64,000 nucleotides of DNA from Molossus alvarezi (GCA_037176705.1 CM073905.1:32272986-32336985), one strand, 5' to 3'; shown: positions 42,039 to 52,943, numbered from the stretch's first letter. The notes: a model not told the origin generated them from the sequence alone. Numbers and translations are program-made.

Positions 42039-42479
42039 GGAGGGGAGGGAATAAAAAGAAGAAAAGGTATAAGATTTCTAGTTAAAATATTAATGTAATG
42101 ACAATGGAAAATGATAATTTTAGATATAATGTAATAAAATCCATGGTTGAATCATCTTACATGCTCATAGGCGATAATTTAGTTAGAACAATCATCTTTA
42201 TTATGCAGGTAGCAATGGATATTTGCATCTATTCTGTCTCTCCTTACTCTGTTGCATGATCTGCCTAGGCTCTGTATGCGTTTGTGTTTGCAACATCTTG
42301 CTTATATCTTCTTTTCCATGAATTAGATTGTTCCAAAAACAAAAACAAAGCAAAACCAAAAAACCCGTCATGACTGAATGACAGGGAAGTCTGATTTACA
42401 GGGGGGATTCTGGAGAGCTCCTTCTGTGAACAACTGAACAAAGTTCACCAAGGGACGGATAGGAAGAAGGGGGTTGTAG
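42039..42479. other. No recognised feature
   Basis: AT-rich unique-looking DNA; may contain more L1-derived sequence that I cannot align. Confidence 0.4.
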
Positions 42480-43020
42480 GCCAATGGAACAGCACGTTCA
42501 AAGGCCCTGAGGCAGCAAGGAGCTTGGTCATAGTACTACCAAAAGGGTGATGTGACTGGAGCACAGAGACTGGGGGTGAGCGGGCAGAGCCAGTGGCGGA
42601 GAAGTTGGTGGGAACCAGAACTGGGCTGCATGGGAAATGTGACATTTATTCCTACGGGTATTGACAAGTCATTGATGTGTCTGAGGCAGGGGTGTGACAT
42701 GATAAAATTTGCACGTTGGCCATTTCTTGGATAATGGGCTATTAGGGGACAGGAGTGGAGGCACAGAAAGTAGGCAGTTGGTCGTGAACGTAGACACAGC
42801 CAGAGTAGCCCCAGGTTGGGGACAAAGGCCACCGATGGTCTCGGGGGATGGATGCAGGGACTGTATGTAGGAGGCGGGAGGCTGGGATGTGATACCAAGG
42901 ATCTCTGAGCTTCTGGTTTAAGCAAATAGAATGATGAAATTACCGTGTTCAGTGATGGGGAAGATGAGCAGGAGAGAACTTGGTGGTGGGGGCCGGTGAT
43001 GATCAAGAGTTCACTTCAGA
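42480..43020 (+). repeat. Unnamed ancient repeat, long copy
   Basis: In order: GAACAGCACGTTCAAAGGCC CTGAGGCAGCAAGG, GGCAGGGGTGTGACATGATA, CACAGAAAGTAGGCAGTTGG, TGGTTTAAGCAAATAG, and AACTTGGTGGTGG with GATCAAGAGTTCACTT. Co-linear with 54215-54990. Confidence 0.65.
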
Positions 43021-43994
43021 CACCTTGACCTTCACTGTGCATGTGACTCTTAGCTCTCGGCTGTAGGCTTAAGAAGTCCTCGAAGAGAGTCTGAGCGTAG
43101 CTCCTCACCTAAAGGAAGGTCTTGGCTTTGAGTCGAAGGCTGAAGAGGATGGCCAGAAAAATGGGAAGAAGTCATCTTGAAACTCATTCTTCTGAAAGAA
43201 GCCAGGTCTCCTTCAACGAGGAGCTGTGGGCATTTAATAATGTCTCATGCACTCAATACCTCCTACTTCTCCTTATTCTTCCATGGAGTGGGGGGTCTGG
43301 GTACACACATTCCAGCTCTCTCCCCCAGGGTCCCGTGTTACATTTCGAAGCAAGTGGACCATGCGCAGGGAGCAGGCTGAGGCTTAGAAGGGAAGGCACC
43401 TTCATCTGTTCACTGCTCACAGTCCGTCCTTGACTCCAGGGTTCTAAATGCAAACCTTTTACGCACGCGAGGGACGCATGCCCTCTCCTCTGTCTCAGAC
43501 GCTGGGACTCAAATGCACCTGTACGCACACACAGAAAGCTGAAGGATGGCGGCGACCAACCCCCAGCCTGCCCAGGATTCAGAGGTTTGCCAGGATACGG
43601 GATACAGAGCTAGATCTTGGAGAGGCTTGGGCAAACCGGGTCGGTTTGGTCATGTGAAGTGGGGTCATGGTCACCTTATCTCAGCTTCTCTCGGGAAGCA
43701 GAGTGCAGAGGTTCTCCCTCCCTCTCAGCTTCATGAAGCCGAAGAAGACTGAGTTCACCTGAAGGGCATTTGGTGGATCAACTGAGGTCACTGGCGTGAA
43801 GCAAGGTCAAGCCTGTGAACATGAGGCATGGGACAGGGATCGTTATTCAGGTAGGGAGGGACTAACCCAGCGTGTGGTCCTTTCTGGGGAATCAACTCTC
43901 CCAGGTTCCACACTGCAGTAAGCATGGACTTGGCCTGAGATTCCAAAGAGGTTCCTGCAAGAATGAGGGGAAGAAATGGACAGCCCGGTGGTCG
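43021..43994. other. No recognised feature
   Basis: Unique-looking DNA of average composition; short frames only. Confidence 0.45.
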
Positions 43995-44165
43995 AGAGCA
44001 CTAGTTTGGGGTTCTAATCCCAGCTCTACCACGGACTGAGCTGTGTGATGTGGCACTAGTTACTCAACCTCTCTGTGCCTCGGTTTCATCATCTCTCCAG
44101 TAAGACTAGCACCAGGGCCTAGTCACAGAGCTGCTGAGAGGATCAAATGAGATGGTACAGATGTA
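43995..44165 (+). repeat. MIR element
   Basis: GGTTCTAATCCCAGCTCTAC CACGGACTGAGCTGTG, CAACCTCTCTGTGCCTCGGT TTCATCATCTC, then AGAGGATCAAATGAGATGG: close to full length. Confidence 0.92.
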
Positions 44166-44277
44166 GATGGTGGCAGTCATGAGTAAATCTTGTTGGTTAC
44201 TCTCCTTATCTGTGCACATGTAAGTCCTGACCCACCAGCACGCAGAACGAAATGCACTTTGTTCCATTTGTAAAAAT

Positions 44278-44840
44278 AGCTGTGTACAAAGTAGCCCAAG
44301 ATTTAATGGCAAAAAGATAAGTGTTTTATTTTGTGTAACAGATTCTGTGAGTCAAGACTGGGACTGGGCATAGTGAAGATAGCTTGCCTCTGCTCTAAGA
44401 GGGCTAAGGTCTTCCCCGGGAAGAGTTCAGTGGACAGAGTGACTCTGTAGCTGGCACTTTAAGAAGTGACCCCACTCCGCACCCATGTGTGGCCTCCCCT
44501 TGTGGCCGGGGTTTCCTCACAATATGGCGCTCAGGGTTAGTTAGACCTCTTACAGGGTGTTTAAGGGTTCTAACACGAGTATCCATTGGACAAGATGGAA
44601 ACTGTATTGCTTCTTATGACCTAACCTTGCAAGCCACAGAGTTTGACGTTTGCCATTCTCTATTGGATTTGGTTTGGTCAAAAATGGTCAAAGCTCACTG
44701 AGCTTCAAGATCGGGGGAGAGCACAGACACCCCTGGTTCTAGACGGGAGGGTGGCAAGATCACACAGTAGAAGAGCATACGGGATAGGAGATATTGTCAT
44801 AGTCGTCCTTGCAAAGTGTCACCTACCACACAACTTAAAC
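44278..44840 (-). mobile_element. Probable ancient LTR-type repeat (ERVL/MaLR-like)
   Basis: AGCTGTGTACAAAGTAGCCC AAGATTTAATGG, CAGATTCTGTGAGTCAAGAC, TATTGGATTTGGTTTGGTCA and AAGATCACACAGTAGAAGAG fit the order of an old reverse-oriented LTR-like repeat of about 500 bp. Family not assigned. Confidence 0.55.
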
Positions 44841-45537
44841 CATATAAATTGGCCGACGGGGAGTGTCTAGCTTTGGGGAAAGAGATTTCTCAGCATTCCT
44901 CAAATCAGAGTCTTAAGACCGCCTCCTGGAGAACCCATCTGTACCCCAGCCCTGTCCCCTGTCATTGCTCCACCTGAATTCACAAGTGAATATAAGATGC
45001 AGTTGGCTTTGAAAACGAGGAAGGGGCCACAAGCCAAGCCTTGTGAGTGACCCTGAGAAGCTGGCACGGACAGAAGCTGGATTCTCCTCTGGAGCCTCGA
45101 GAAGGAACCCAGCTCTGCTGACACCTCAATTCTAGTCAGCGACCCCACTTCCAGGGCTGCACAGTGGTAAGGCTGGGTTGTTTTGTGCTGGTACATTTGT
45201 GGCAGCGGTCAGAAGGGACCTGGCAGGGAGGAGTCCAGCTGCCTGGCTGGCTCTGACTCAGACTTTGCCACGCTGGTGCCCCCGGAACTCAGAAAACTGA
45301 AGGCTGGTTGCAAACTGGTGTCTCTGGGGCTCTCTGAACCCGGAAAGTGGTTAGGATGGATTCTCAAGCTTCACCCCAAGTACTCTTGAGACTCAGGGAA
45401 TAATATGAACAACGAGAAAAATATCCATCAGGGACCTGGAAGTTTCCTCCCGATGCTTTGTCACAGAACCGCTCCGGAGCCTCATTACCCAGTGTAACTC
45501 CAGCCCGGCCTTTGCGGTCATCTCGTCAACCACCAGG
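44841..45537. other. No recognised feature
   Basis: Unique-looking DNA with no supported feature. Confidence 0.45.
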
Positions 45538-45650
45538 CGGTGCAGAATCTCAGGCCCGCCTCACACCCGCCGCCAGAACCCGCACGTTAACAAGATCCGC
45601 AGGAGGGCGGTGCGCACGTTCGAGTTTGAGATGCATTTTTAGCGACCTGA
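45538..45650 (+). mobile_element. hAT-Charlie MITE, MER5A-like
   Basis: CGGTGCAGAATCTCAGGCCC, CACGTTAACAAGATCCGCAG and AGTTTGAGATGCA match the 3' half of a MER5A-type MITE, with many CpG positions unusually retained. Confidence 0.75.
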
Positions 45651-45971
45651 ATGCCTAGACTTATTTTTCCAGAAGTGCTCAGAGTGCGTTCACGAATGCC
45701 TGTGTCCCTTAAAAAATAAAACAGAGGTGGCCCCGACTGTGAGCAAGTGTGCAGAGACAGCGAGTGTCCCCAGCTCCTGAGGCTGGGGTCGGATTCCTGA
45801 CGCACATGGCGTTTGTCGCCGCCACTTGATGCTATTTCCGTGCCGAGCGGAACACAGACGGACGCCTGTGTGTCTTCTCCAGCGAATATGTGCAGTGAGA
45901 GGTTCGTGACGTTCCAGGAAAGGGGCCAGAGGTTTCACCCAGCTGCGGGGCAAGCGCCCTCAAAGGGTCAT
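45651..45971. other. No recognised feature
   Basis: Unique-looking DNA. Confidence 0.45.
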
Positions 45972-45988
45972 GAACAAAAGAATACATG

Positions 45989-46231
45989 GCCCTCGCCTGT
46001 TTGGCTCAGCAGTTAGAGCATCAGCCCGCGAACTGGAGACCCGGGTTCGGTTCCCACTAGGGGCACGTACCTCGGTTGCAGTTTGTCCCCGGCCCCAGTT
46101 GGGGTCGTGTGGGTGGCAACCAGTCGATGTGTCTCTCTCACATCAATATTTCTCTTTCTTTCTCTTCCTCCCTCTCTCCCTCCCGCTCTACCTGAAGCTA
46201 AATGCAAAAATGTGCTTGGGTGAGGATAAAA
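45989..46231 (+). mobile_element. VES SINE, subtype B
   Basis: GCCCTCGCCTGTTTGGCTCA GCAGTTAGAGCATC, CGGTTGCAGTTTGTCCCCGG, GTGTGGGTGGCAACCAGTCG, CT-rich part and GTGCTTGGGTGAGGATAAAA tail. Imperfect TSD AACAAAAGAATACATG (45973-45988) versus AACAAAAGGAACACACG (from 46232). Confidence 0.94.
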
Positions 46232-46248
46232 AACAAAAGGAACACACG

Positions 46249-46789
46249 TATTTTCTTCAAAAGGGTCATAATTTAATTTCTGCCCGATGTTGCCGGGGTG
46301 CACTGCAGACTCCCGGAAGCTATTGTTGTTTTTTAAAGTCATGCCGTGGGGGCTGTTTCAGTATAAATCGTCCCCAAGCAAAGCCGTGCAAACTCCATGC
46401 TGCTAAGCCGCGCACCCCAGGAGCACAGGCGAGGGCACAGAGGTGCCCGGGAGAGCGAGGAGGCAGCCCTGAGACTCCTCGGCCCAACACGGTTCGCGCG
46501 TAACCTCAGTGAGACTCTGCTTTGATTCTGGGCCCATGAGCCTCGCTTCGGGAACGAGCTCAGGCTGAGAACTGTGTGAGGGGAGAAGGGAGTCCTCACC
46601 CCAGTCTTATGACACGTGTGTCGCTTTATCCCGGCCTTACTGACAGACTGAACTAAAACGAACCGAAGGCTCATTTTTCTGGGTCCACTGAGGCGAGGAG
46701 GCGTGGAGTTGGGATTTGAAGCCACGTCTGTGACGTGGGGTCTCTTATTTCTATAGTTTCTCTTACCGATTTCCCACTACAAATCCTCG
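46249..46789. other. No recognised feature
   Basis: Unique-looking DNA, CpG-containing in parts (46380-46500). Confidence 0.45.
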
Positions 46790-46885
46790 GTGTGGTGGTG
46801 GTGACCCATTTCCCAGATAAAGAAACTGAGGATCTGTGATGGAGTCACCCAGGTTGTGAATAGCAGAGTTGGGCTTCAGACCGAG
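46790..46885 (-). repeat. MIR fragment
   Basis: TTTCCCAGATAAAGAAACTG AGGATCTG, then AGTCACCCAGGTTGTGAATA GCAGAG: reverse MIR core. Confidence 0.8.
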
Positions 46886-47026
46886 AACAAAGTCAGTGTT
46901 AGGCTGTGTTGTAGGTAAAATTTGCCCACGTGGCGGACACTCTTTGTGGTGGTGGACTCGTTCCATATCTTGACTGGGATGATGGTCACCCACAGGTGCA
47001 CAGGTGATAACAATCCGGATCTCTGC

Positions 47027-47044
47027 GCACACACACACACACAC

Positions 47045-47085
<41 letters not shown>
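47027..47085 (+). repeat. (AC)n microsatellite
   Basis: About 29 units with two CACC interruptions. Confidence 0.97.
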
Positions 47086-47089
<4 letters not shown>

Positions 47090-47094
47090 TACAT

Positions 47095-47275
47095 GTAACA
47101 ACTGGTGAAATCTGAATAAGGTCCGTTCCTAAGTTAATAAACACTGCCGTTAATTTCCTGTTCCTGACAGTATACTATGGTTATGTAAGTTATTATCATT
47201 GGGAAAAGCTGGGTGAGGAGTACAGGAAATTCTCTGTATATTTTGCAACTTCTGGTGGGTTTTATTACCAAAAAA
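47095..47275 (+). mobile_element. L1 3' terminus
   Basis: GTGAAATCTGAATAAGGTCC GTTCC, GTTAATTTCCTGTTCCTGAC, ACTATGGTTATGTAAGTTAT and GGGAAAAGCTGGGTGAGGAG in sense order are the end of an L1M-type 3' UTR. The preceding CA run is probably L1-internal. Confidence 0.88.
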
Positions 47276-47329
47276 AATTTGTCTCCAAATTCTGTAATGT
47301 TTCTCGAATGGGAAGAGGGAATCCTGTGC

Positions 47330-47750
47330 CCTCCCCTGGAATCTGGGAAGGCTCTGTGATTGGTTGGTCGGTAGAATACAGGGACAGTGCTGCTGGGCCA
47401 AGTTCAGGCTCAAGTTCCAGAACCTGGAAGCCTCCCTCTCTGGCCCTTGCTACAAAATGTCCTGGAGCCACTATGCTTGGACTCTGACTTTCCAGGGACA
47501 GCCACGCGGACAGGCCATCTATAGGCATTTCAACCAACAGTGCCCCTGGAACCAGCCTCCCATCCATTCCTGCTAAGTCACCCTCACAGAAGCTCACCTG
47601 GAGCCTCCAGACCAACCCGCTCTCCACTGGTTAACACGGAGGGACCTCCATTGACACCACGCGGTGCGAAGAACCACCCTGCTGAGCCCTGCTCACGTTC
47701 TCGACCAACAAAGTCATGAGACATAATATGGTTGTCGCTTGAAGCAAGAA
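47330..47750 (+). mobile_element. Probable MaLR-type LTR
   Basis: TGTGATTGGTTGGTCGGTAG, GGGACAGCCACGCGGACAGG and the 3' end CTGAGCCCTGCTCACGTTCT with AAAGTCATGAGACATAATAT GGTTGTCGC resemble an MLT/MST LTR. It ends 12 bp before a VES. Confidence 0.6.
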
Positions 47751-47762
47751 ATAATGAAACAG

Positions 47763-48025
47763 CCCGGCCAGTGTGGCTCAGTGGTTGAGCTTCGACCCAT
47801 GTACCAAGAGGTCGCTGGTTCGATTCCCATTCAGGGCACATGCCCAGGTTGTGGGCCAAATCCCCAGTGGGGGGGGGGTGCAGGAGGCGGCCAATCAATG
47901 TTCTCTCTCATCCATGTTTCCATCTCTCTCCCTCTCCCTTCCTTTCTCTCTAAAATCAATAAAGATAAAAAAAAATTATATTAAAAAAAAGAGCTAAAAA
48001 GCATTTAAAAGAGAGAGAGAGAGAG
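47763..48025 (+). mobile_element. VES SINE, subtype A, long composite tail, exact TSD
   Basis: A copy from CCCGGCCAGTGTGGCTCAGT to CTAAAATCAATAAAG, followed by a 70-bp tail that passes from poly(A) with TTATATT, GAGCT and GCATTT interruptions into a pure (GA)n run. A perfect 12-bp TSD, ATAATGAAACAG, is at 47751-47762 and 48026-48037, which proves that the GA run belongs to the insertion. Confidence 0.96.
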
Positions 48026-48114
48026 ATAATGAAACAGACTTTTCGTTATCCGATAACGGCAAGATTGGTGAAAGGGGCTAGATATGTAGGATCAGATGAC
48101 CGTACAATGGGCAT

Positions 48115-48400
48115 GTTCCTTCCCTCCTTTGCCCTTAGTAAGACTGGCTTCACCTTGAAAACCACTTCCCCCACGAGGCCTTCCCCAGTGCCACAGACTG
48201 GGTTAGGTGCCCTCGTCATGCCCCTTGCTTTGTCCTCCTCAGTTAGCAGGCACCAGAAGGACCCTGACGTTTTGCTGTGTTTATTTCTCTCTCCCCCGAG
48301 ACAGAAACTCTACAACGTCAGAGACTAATTTTGCCTAACGCCTCACTGCTCCGTTCGGCCTCGTACCCGACCTTCCGCAGGTGGTTGTGGAGTGAATGAA
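48115..48400 (+). repeat. L2 3' fragment
   Basis: ACCACTTCCCCCACGAGGCC TTCCCCAG, TGTGTTTATTTCTCTCTCCC, CCGAGACAGAAACTC and the end GTGGAGTGAATGAAC in L2 order. Confidence 0.8.
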
Positions 48401-49604
48401 CAAGGAGATGGGTGCTCTCCGAAATCCTGCTCAGCGCTGGCCTCCGACAGTTCTCTCTCTGTCTGTCTGGGGCTTCGGGGCAGGGGAGAAGCATCCACGT
48501 GTGTCTCCAGTCCTGTCACCAGCTTGCGCACTCGGATTCTCCGGGTCCTAAGTCCACAGAGTCACCTGCTGGGCAACAGCTCAGGAGCAGCAGCAGCTGG
48601 GTGGTCAGGGAGGCTGGACGCGTGCCCCCCGGCCCCCCACACAGCGGGCGTCACTCTGGTTTGCTTGCTTCCCTGCCCCGCCGCTTTCTCCAGAAGGGGC
48701 CCATCTCCACGGCCGCCTGCCTCCCGGACCATCACCACGAGAGCTCTTCAGTCCCGTCCCATGTTTGCCTCCGCAGCCTCCTCTGCCAGGGGGTGAGCTG
48801 GCTCCTCTGGGGTTGACCTTGAAAACTGCTGTCACAGTGACCCAGCAAATATTTACTGAGCATCACCTTCCAGCCAGGCTCTGGGCTGGGCAAAGCCTCC
48901 ACCTCCGGGAGTTTAATATCTCAGCGGGGTTCTTACCTGGCGGAAGCCGAGAGAGACGGCAGGAAGGAACCCGGCCACTGGCACGCTCCTGAGGAGGGGC
49001 AGTGGGGTGCAGATGCCAGTCTCGTGGGCTCACGGGAGCCAATGAGAAGCCTTCGGAATGTCGTGGCTTCGTTACCTCAGCAGTGACTGGAGAGCGACCT
49101 GGTGGGAACACATGTGTCAAGATAATTCTCACGCACTAGAACCCAGATCCCTAGACTGGCCAGTTTCCCAGCACGCTGCTGGGAAATTCGGAGCCTGCCG
49201 CCCGATCAGAAAAATGGAGACAGAAATCCTTACCTGGGAAGATTACCCAAGTGTTGACACAGGATTGGCACCCAGCGGGTGCCCGGGGATTACTAGCTCC
49301 TTCTCCAGCCCTTTCTGCCTGGACTAATATTGAAAGTTCATCATGTGCTCAGCTTTCCTTTGGCTTTATGGGTTGATGAATAAACATCACTGAGTGGGAA
49401 AGAATACACTCTGCAGGGTGGAGCGTGGGACCGGTTCCCAGGGGGACGTCCCTCGAGTTTTCCAGGATCTTCTTCGCCCTTCCCACACCCGGAGCTGACA
49501 GGCAGGGAGGATCAGGCCAGGCAGAGAGAGTGACACAGGAGGGTCTGGGTGGTTTTGTAAGTTGCCGGGTTGGGACAAGTGTGCAGACAAGTCTTTGGTC
49601 ATTC
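48401..49604. other. No recognised feature
   Basis: GC-rich unique DNA. Two frames of 134 codons (48392-48796, 48412-48816) overlap in different registers; neither has a domain. A short ancient-repeat start lies at 48845-48900 (CAAATATTTACTGAGCATCA). Confidence 0.45.
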
Positions 49605-49880
49605 ATTTATTCATTTATTCAAAAATTCATTCATCGGGCATCACAACAGGAGCTAGCCTCTGGGTATACGGATACGAATAGGTGTTTCCCTGCCGCAGGA
49701 ATGGAACATGTTAATGAGGAAGATGATCGTGAGGCAGGCCGTGAAAAGTGCGTGGGTGTGATTGCAGGGGCGCTCAGGGGGTCACTGTGTGGGCCTGTCG
49801 GGTGGGGAGCAGTTTCCGTTGCAAGGTTCCGGGGGGGCTTTTGTAAAGAGAGGCATCAGCGGAGACCTGAGGGAAAGTAG
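49605..49880 (+). repeat. Unnamed ancient repeat, 5' part
   Basis: TTCATTCATCGGGCATCACA start region, TGGAACATGTTAATGAGGAA and TTGTAAAGAGAGGCATCAGC GGAGACCTGAGGG correspond in order to the family's 5' half. Confidence 0.55.
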
Positions 49881-50237
49881 TATTTCGTCAGCTACGTGAG
49901 CCAGGGGCCGACGGTCTCTCGAATGGCCCCGAGGTACCTCCTCCTGGCGTCCAGGCCTGTCGGAGCCTCTGCCCTTGACTGTGGGCAGGACCTGTGATGT
50001 GCAAAGAATAAGGTCATTTCTGTTATTACCTCAGAGTAGTCTCCCCTTGTCTGTAGGAGATACGCTCCAAGACCCCCCGTGGGGGCCTGGAACCAGATGT
50101 GCTGCGCCCTACGTGTGCTGTGCATTTTGCTAGCACACGGCGCTTTGCCCTTCCAGGGTGCCCTTTCCAGCTCCCCTTTGGCTTGTCGGGATTGCTGGCG
50201 CCACCACTCTAGTGCTCCGGGGCCACTGTTAACTAAA
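49881..50237. other. No recognised feature
   Basis: Unique-looking DNA. Confidence 0.45.
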
Positions 50238-51134
50238 TTAAGGGTGACTCTGCACAAGCATGACTCTGATAACCGAGGTGGCCGCTAAGTGGCGGCCGGC
50301 CGGCAGGGAGGGCCCACGGTGTGGACACTCTGAACTGAAGCACGAGTCCCAGCCGGCCGGACAGACCAGGACAGCGTCGAGTTTCGTCATGCCGCCCGGA
50401 CTCTGGCCTTGTGGGAGTCCCAAAGCAGAGGCCCCGACGCAGCCAGGCCGGGACTCTGGACCCACGGACACGGAGAGACAGTGAATGCGCCTTGTTGCGA
50501 GTATGTGATCACTTGTTACGCAGCACAGGTAACTGAGGCAAAGAGGGAACAGGGATTTGCTTCCAGGTGGGGAACCGCACGTGTACTGGGGTAGAAGGTG
50601 TGAGCACGGAGGAAAGACACACAGGCCAGTGTGGCTCACGTACACATGAGAGCCACGCAGTGCAGAGAGAGAAGCCCAGGCCACGTCCAGCAGGGACAGC
50701 TGAGAGACAGCTCCGGGTGACTGGGGAGTCAGTGACAATCCTGACACAGCGAGCTTGATCGAACTTGCTTTGCAGAATTCACAGGGAGATGCGGGGAATC
50801 TCCTTGGGTGGCTGGGTAACATGCCAGGGCAGCTCAGACCAGGAGCTGATGGCTGATTCAGAAAGCAGCGAGCATGTTCAAGACACAGTTTGGGGGTAGG
50901 ATGGGCAGGACTTGATGACAGGGTGGATACAGGGAGAGGCAGAAGGAGAGTCGTCTGTTGAGATGGAGGCAGAGGGTTGTCCTGCGAGTCTCTGAGGGAG
51001 TAAGAACATCCTGCATCCGTTTGGGAACTCAGAGACTGCAAGGGAAATGGGTCTTTTGATCCCAGCTTCTGTCTGGGTTGTCGCGACCTCCCCGGGGCAG
51101 GACAGCGTAGGGTTTGTCTCACTCCTGAGCGCAA
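50238..51134 (-). other. 298-codon open frame of unknown significance (not called as a gene)
   Basis: The longest open frame in the window outside tandem arrays. The deduced product is rich in Ser, Pro, Leu and Cys, with no domain, signal peptide or transmembrane pattern I recognise. Other frames on both strands also stay open over parts of the segment (63-87 codons), no flanking splice sites or polyadenylation context support it, and the 3' portion overlaps what may be an ancient-repeat scrap near 50810-50950. Composition-driven chance is the default reading, with an unannotated single-exon gene as the less likely alternative. Confidence 0.15.
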
Positions 51135-51445
51135 TTAGCACTGTATAAAGATTTCATTAGCATGTGGAGAAGGCCTGGCTGCAGAATAAATCTCCATGTC
51201 ATTTGCCGACGCTAATTATTGCAGCTGAAAACAGTGGGTGGTGATCAGAGGGAAGCTGTGTACTGCCCCGGGGAGCTGAGCCAACGCTCACAGCAACACG
51301 GCTTTGTTTTGAATGCTCGAAGGCCCCTATCAGCACATGGCGGCTTTAACGGGGATGAATTATTACGAGAAGCGTGCACAGTCATAAAGGGAGCTTGCTG
51401 TTCTTACGGAGATGGGACATTAATCCATGTTCTCTTCATTTACAC
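51125..51445. promoter_or_regulatory. Candidate conserved developmental enhancer
   Basis: Non-repetitive block with clustered homeodomain-type motifs: GCAATTAGC at 51131-51139, TTCATTAGCATG near 51153-51164, CTAATTATTGCAGCTG at 51212-51227 (a TAATTA core beside an E-box), GAATTATT at 51357-51364 and CATTAATCC at 51418-51426 (PITX/OTX-like). No SINE, L1 or MIR interrupts it. This is the strongest conserved-element candidate by motif texture; conservation itself is not tested. Confidence 0.5.
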
Positions 51446-51579
51446 GTTCACACCACTTTTTTTTTTTTTTTTCCCCCGCTTCTCCAAGCCGCTTCGTTTT
51501 TCTGGGCTGTGGTTTTCTCCCGCGTGGAGGCTGGCACCCCACACTTCAAGTCGAGGGGCTCAGACCTCCGTGCAGCCAG

Positions 51580-51705
51580 GAGAGCTATGCGTTCTAGACG
51601 GTCAGCCCCGAAACGGCAGGGACGTCCTCGTGTTTTCCACTGCGGCATCCCCAGGTCCAGAAGACTGCCACTAAGTATCCGCTGGATAAACGGATGCCAG
51701 GACAT
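51580..51705 (+). repeat. L2 3' end
   Basis: CCCGAAACGGCAGGGACGTC CTCGTG, CACTGCGGCATCCCCAGGTC and CACTAAGTATCCGCTGGATA AACGG follow the L2 terminal order. Confidence 0.65.
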
Positions 51706-51785
51706 GTGGACAGCATGTGACATCCCACAGACGTCTGCTGTCTCCCTTTTCCTCCTCGATATCCCTCCTCTGCTCTGTACCCACC

Positions 51786-51808
51786 CTCCTCCTCCTCCTC
51801 CTCCTCTT
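51786..51808 (+). repeat. (CTC)n microsatellite
   Basis: Seven CCT/CTC units followed by a pyrimidine-rich stretch. Confidence 0.9.
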
Positions 51809-51841
51809 TCTTCCTCTTGCATTTGCGGAAAAGAGAAAACA

Positions 51842-52077
51842 GCCCTGGCCGGGTTGGTTCAGCGGTCAGAGCGTCGGCCCGAGGACCCATGAATCGTGGG
51901 TTCGATTCCAGTCAAGGGCACATTACCTCGGTTGTGGTTTGTCCCCAGTCCTGGTCAGGGTTGTGCGGGAGGCGACCCGTTGATGTGTCCCTCTCAGGTC
52001 GATGTTTCTCTCTCTCTCCCTCCCACTCTATCTGAACAAAACATGGAAAAACGTCCTCGGGTGAGGATTCAAAAAAG
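51842..52077 (+). mobile_element. VES SINE, subtype B
   Basis: GCCCTGGCCGGGTTGGTTCA GCGGTCAGAGCGTC, GGTTCGATTCCAGTCAAGGG, GGTTGTGGTTTGTCCCCAGT, CT-rich part, GTCCTCGGGTGAGGATTCAA tail. TSD AGAGAAAACA at 51832-51841 versus AAAGAAAACA at 52078-52087 (one mismatch). Confidence 0.94.
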
Positions 52078-52087
52078 AAAGAAAACA

Positions 52088-52430
52088 AAAAGCATCTCTC
52101 ACTACTGGCCATCTGATGTGTATGGTCACGTCGATTTCTTGTTCTCTTACGGAACCAAACGATTATCTTGCTCGGAGAGAACTGGTTAAACCTGGTCAGT
52201 GGAAATCAGTGCGATGGGGTCCCGGGTCAGCTCCGCCTTTCACGGGATATTTACATGTGGGGGGTGGCCGGTGAGAGCCACTGCTGGTCCTTAGTTCCCA
52301 CGGCATGTGCTCAGCTCAGGGAAACAACAGCTATCCTGAGGAGTGAGGGGTAACCAGACTAGACATTTAAAAAAAAATAGACTTTAATTTACTGCTTTTC
52401 AAGATGGAGTACTCATCCCTCATCCTTCAA

Positions 52431-52435
<5 letters not shown>
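52088..52435. other. No recognised feature
   Basis: Unique-looking DNA. Confidence 0.45.
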
Positions 52436-52469
<34 letters not shown>

Positions 52470-52504
52470 AAATCCCCATCCATCCATCCATCCATCCATC
52501 CATC
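52436..52504 (+). repeat. (GT)n followed by (CATC)n
   Basis: GT run 52436-52466 then CATC units 52477-52504. Confidence 0.95.
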
Positions 52505-52549
52505 TGTGTGATTATCCATCTATCCATCTATTCACCCACCCATCTAAAT

Positions 52550-52722
52550 ATACAAGACAGTATTGTTAACTGTAGTCACCATGCTGTACAGTACATCTCC
52601 AGGGCTTATTTATTCTATAACTGGAAGTTTGTACCTTTTGACCCTCTTCACCCATTTTGCCCATCCCCGTCCCCCATCTATGGCATAACCAATCTGTTTT
52701 CTGTATCAGTGTGCACCTTATT
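52550..52722 (-). mobile_element. L1 3' UTR fragment, reverse
   Basis: GTTAACTGTAGTCACCATGC TGTACAG, TATAACTGGAAGTTTGTACC and CCATTTTGCCCATCCCCGTC in the usual reverse L1 order. Confidence 0.85.
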
Positions 52723-52729
52723 ATTTTTA

Positions 52730-52943
52730 AAAATATTTTCTCATTATTGATTTTACAGAGAGACGAAGGGAGAGGGAGAGAGAGAGAGAAACATCGATGA
52801 GAGAGAACATGGATCGGCCGCCTCCTGCATGCCCCTCACTGGGGATCGGGCCCACACCCTGGGCATGTGCCTTGACCGGGAATTGAACCGGCGACCTCCG
52901 GGTGCATGGGTCGACGCTCGACCACTGAGCCACACTGGCCAGG
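52730..52943 (-). mobile_element. VES SINE, subtype A, reverse
   Basis: Reverse A copy: ATTATTGATTTTACAGAGAG, GAAACATCGATGAGAGAGAA, CTCCTGCATGCCCCTCACTG, GGAATTGAACCGGCGACCTC and ACTGAGCCACACTGGCCAGG. Possible short TSD ACCTTATT (52715-52722) / ACCTTGTT (52946-52953). Confidence 0.94.

Noticed and set aside
8306..47750. Endogenous retrovirus coding regions between LTR-like repeats
   Set aside because: The LTRs are solo and of different types or orientations; no gag, pol or env-like frame is seen between them.
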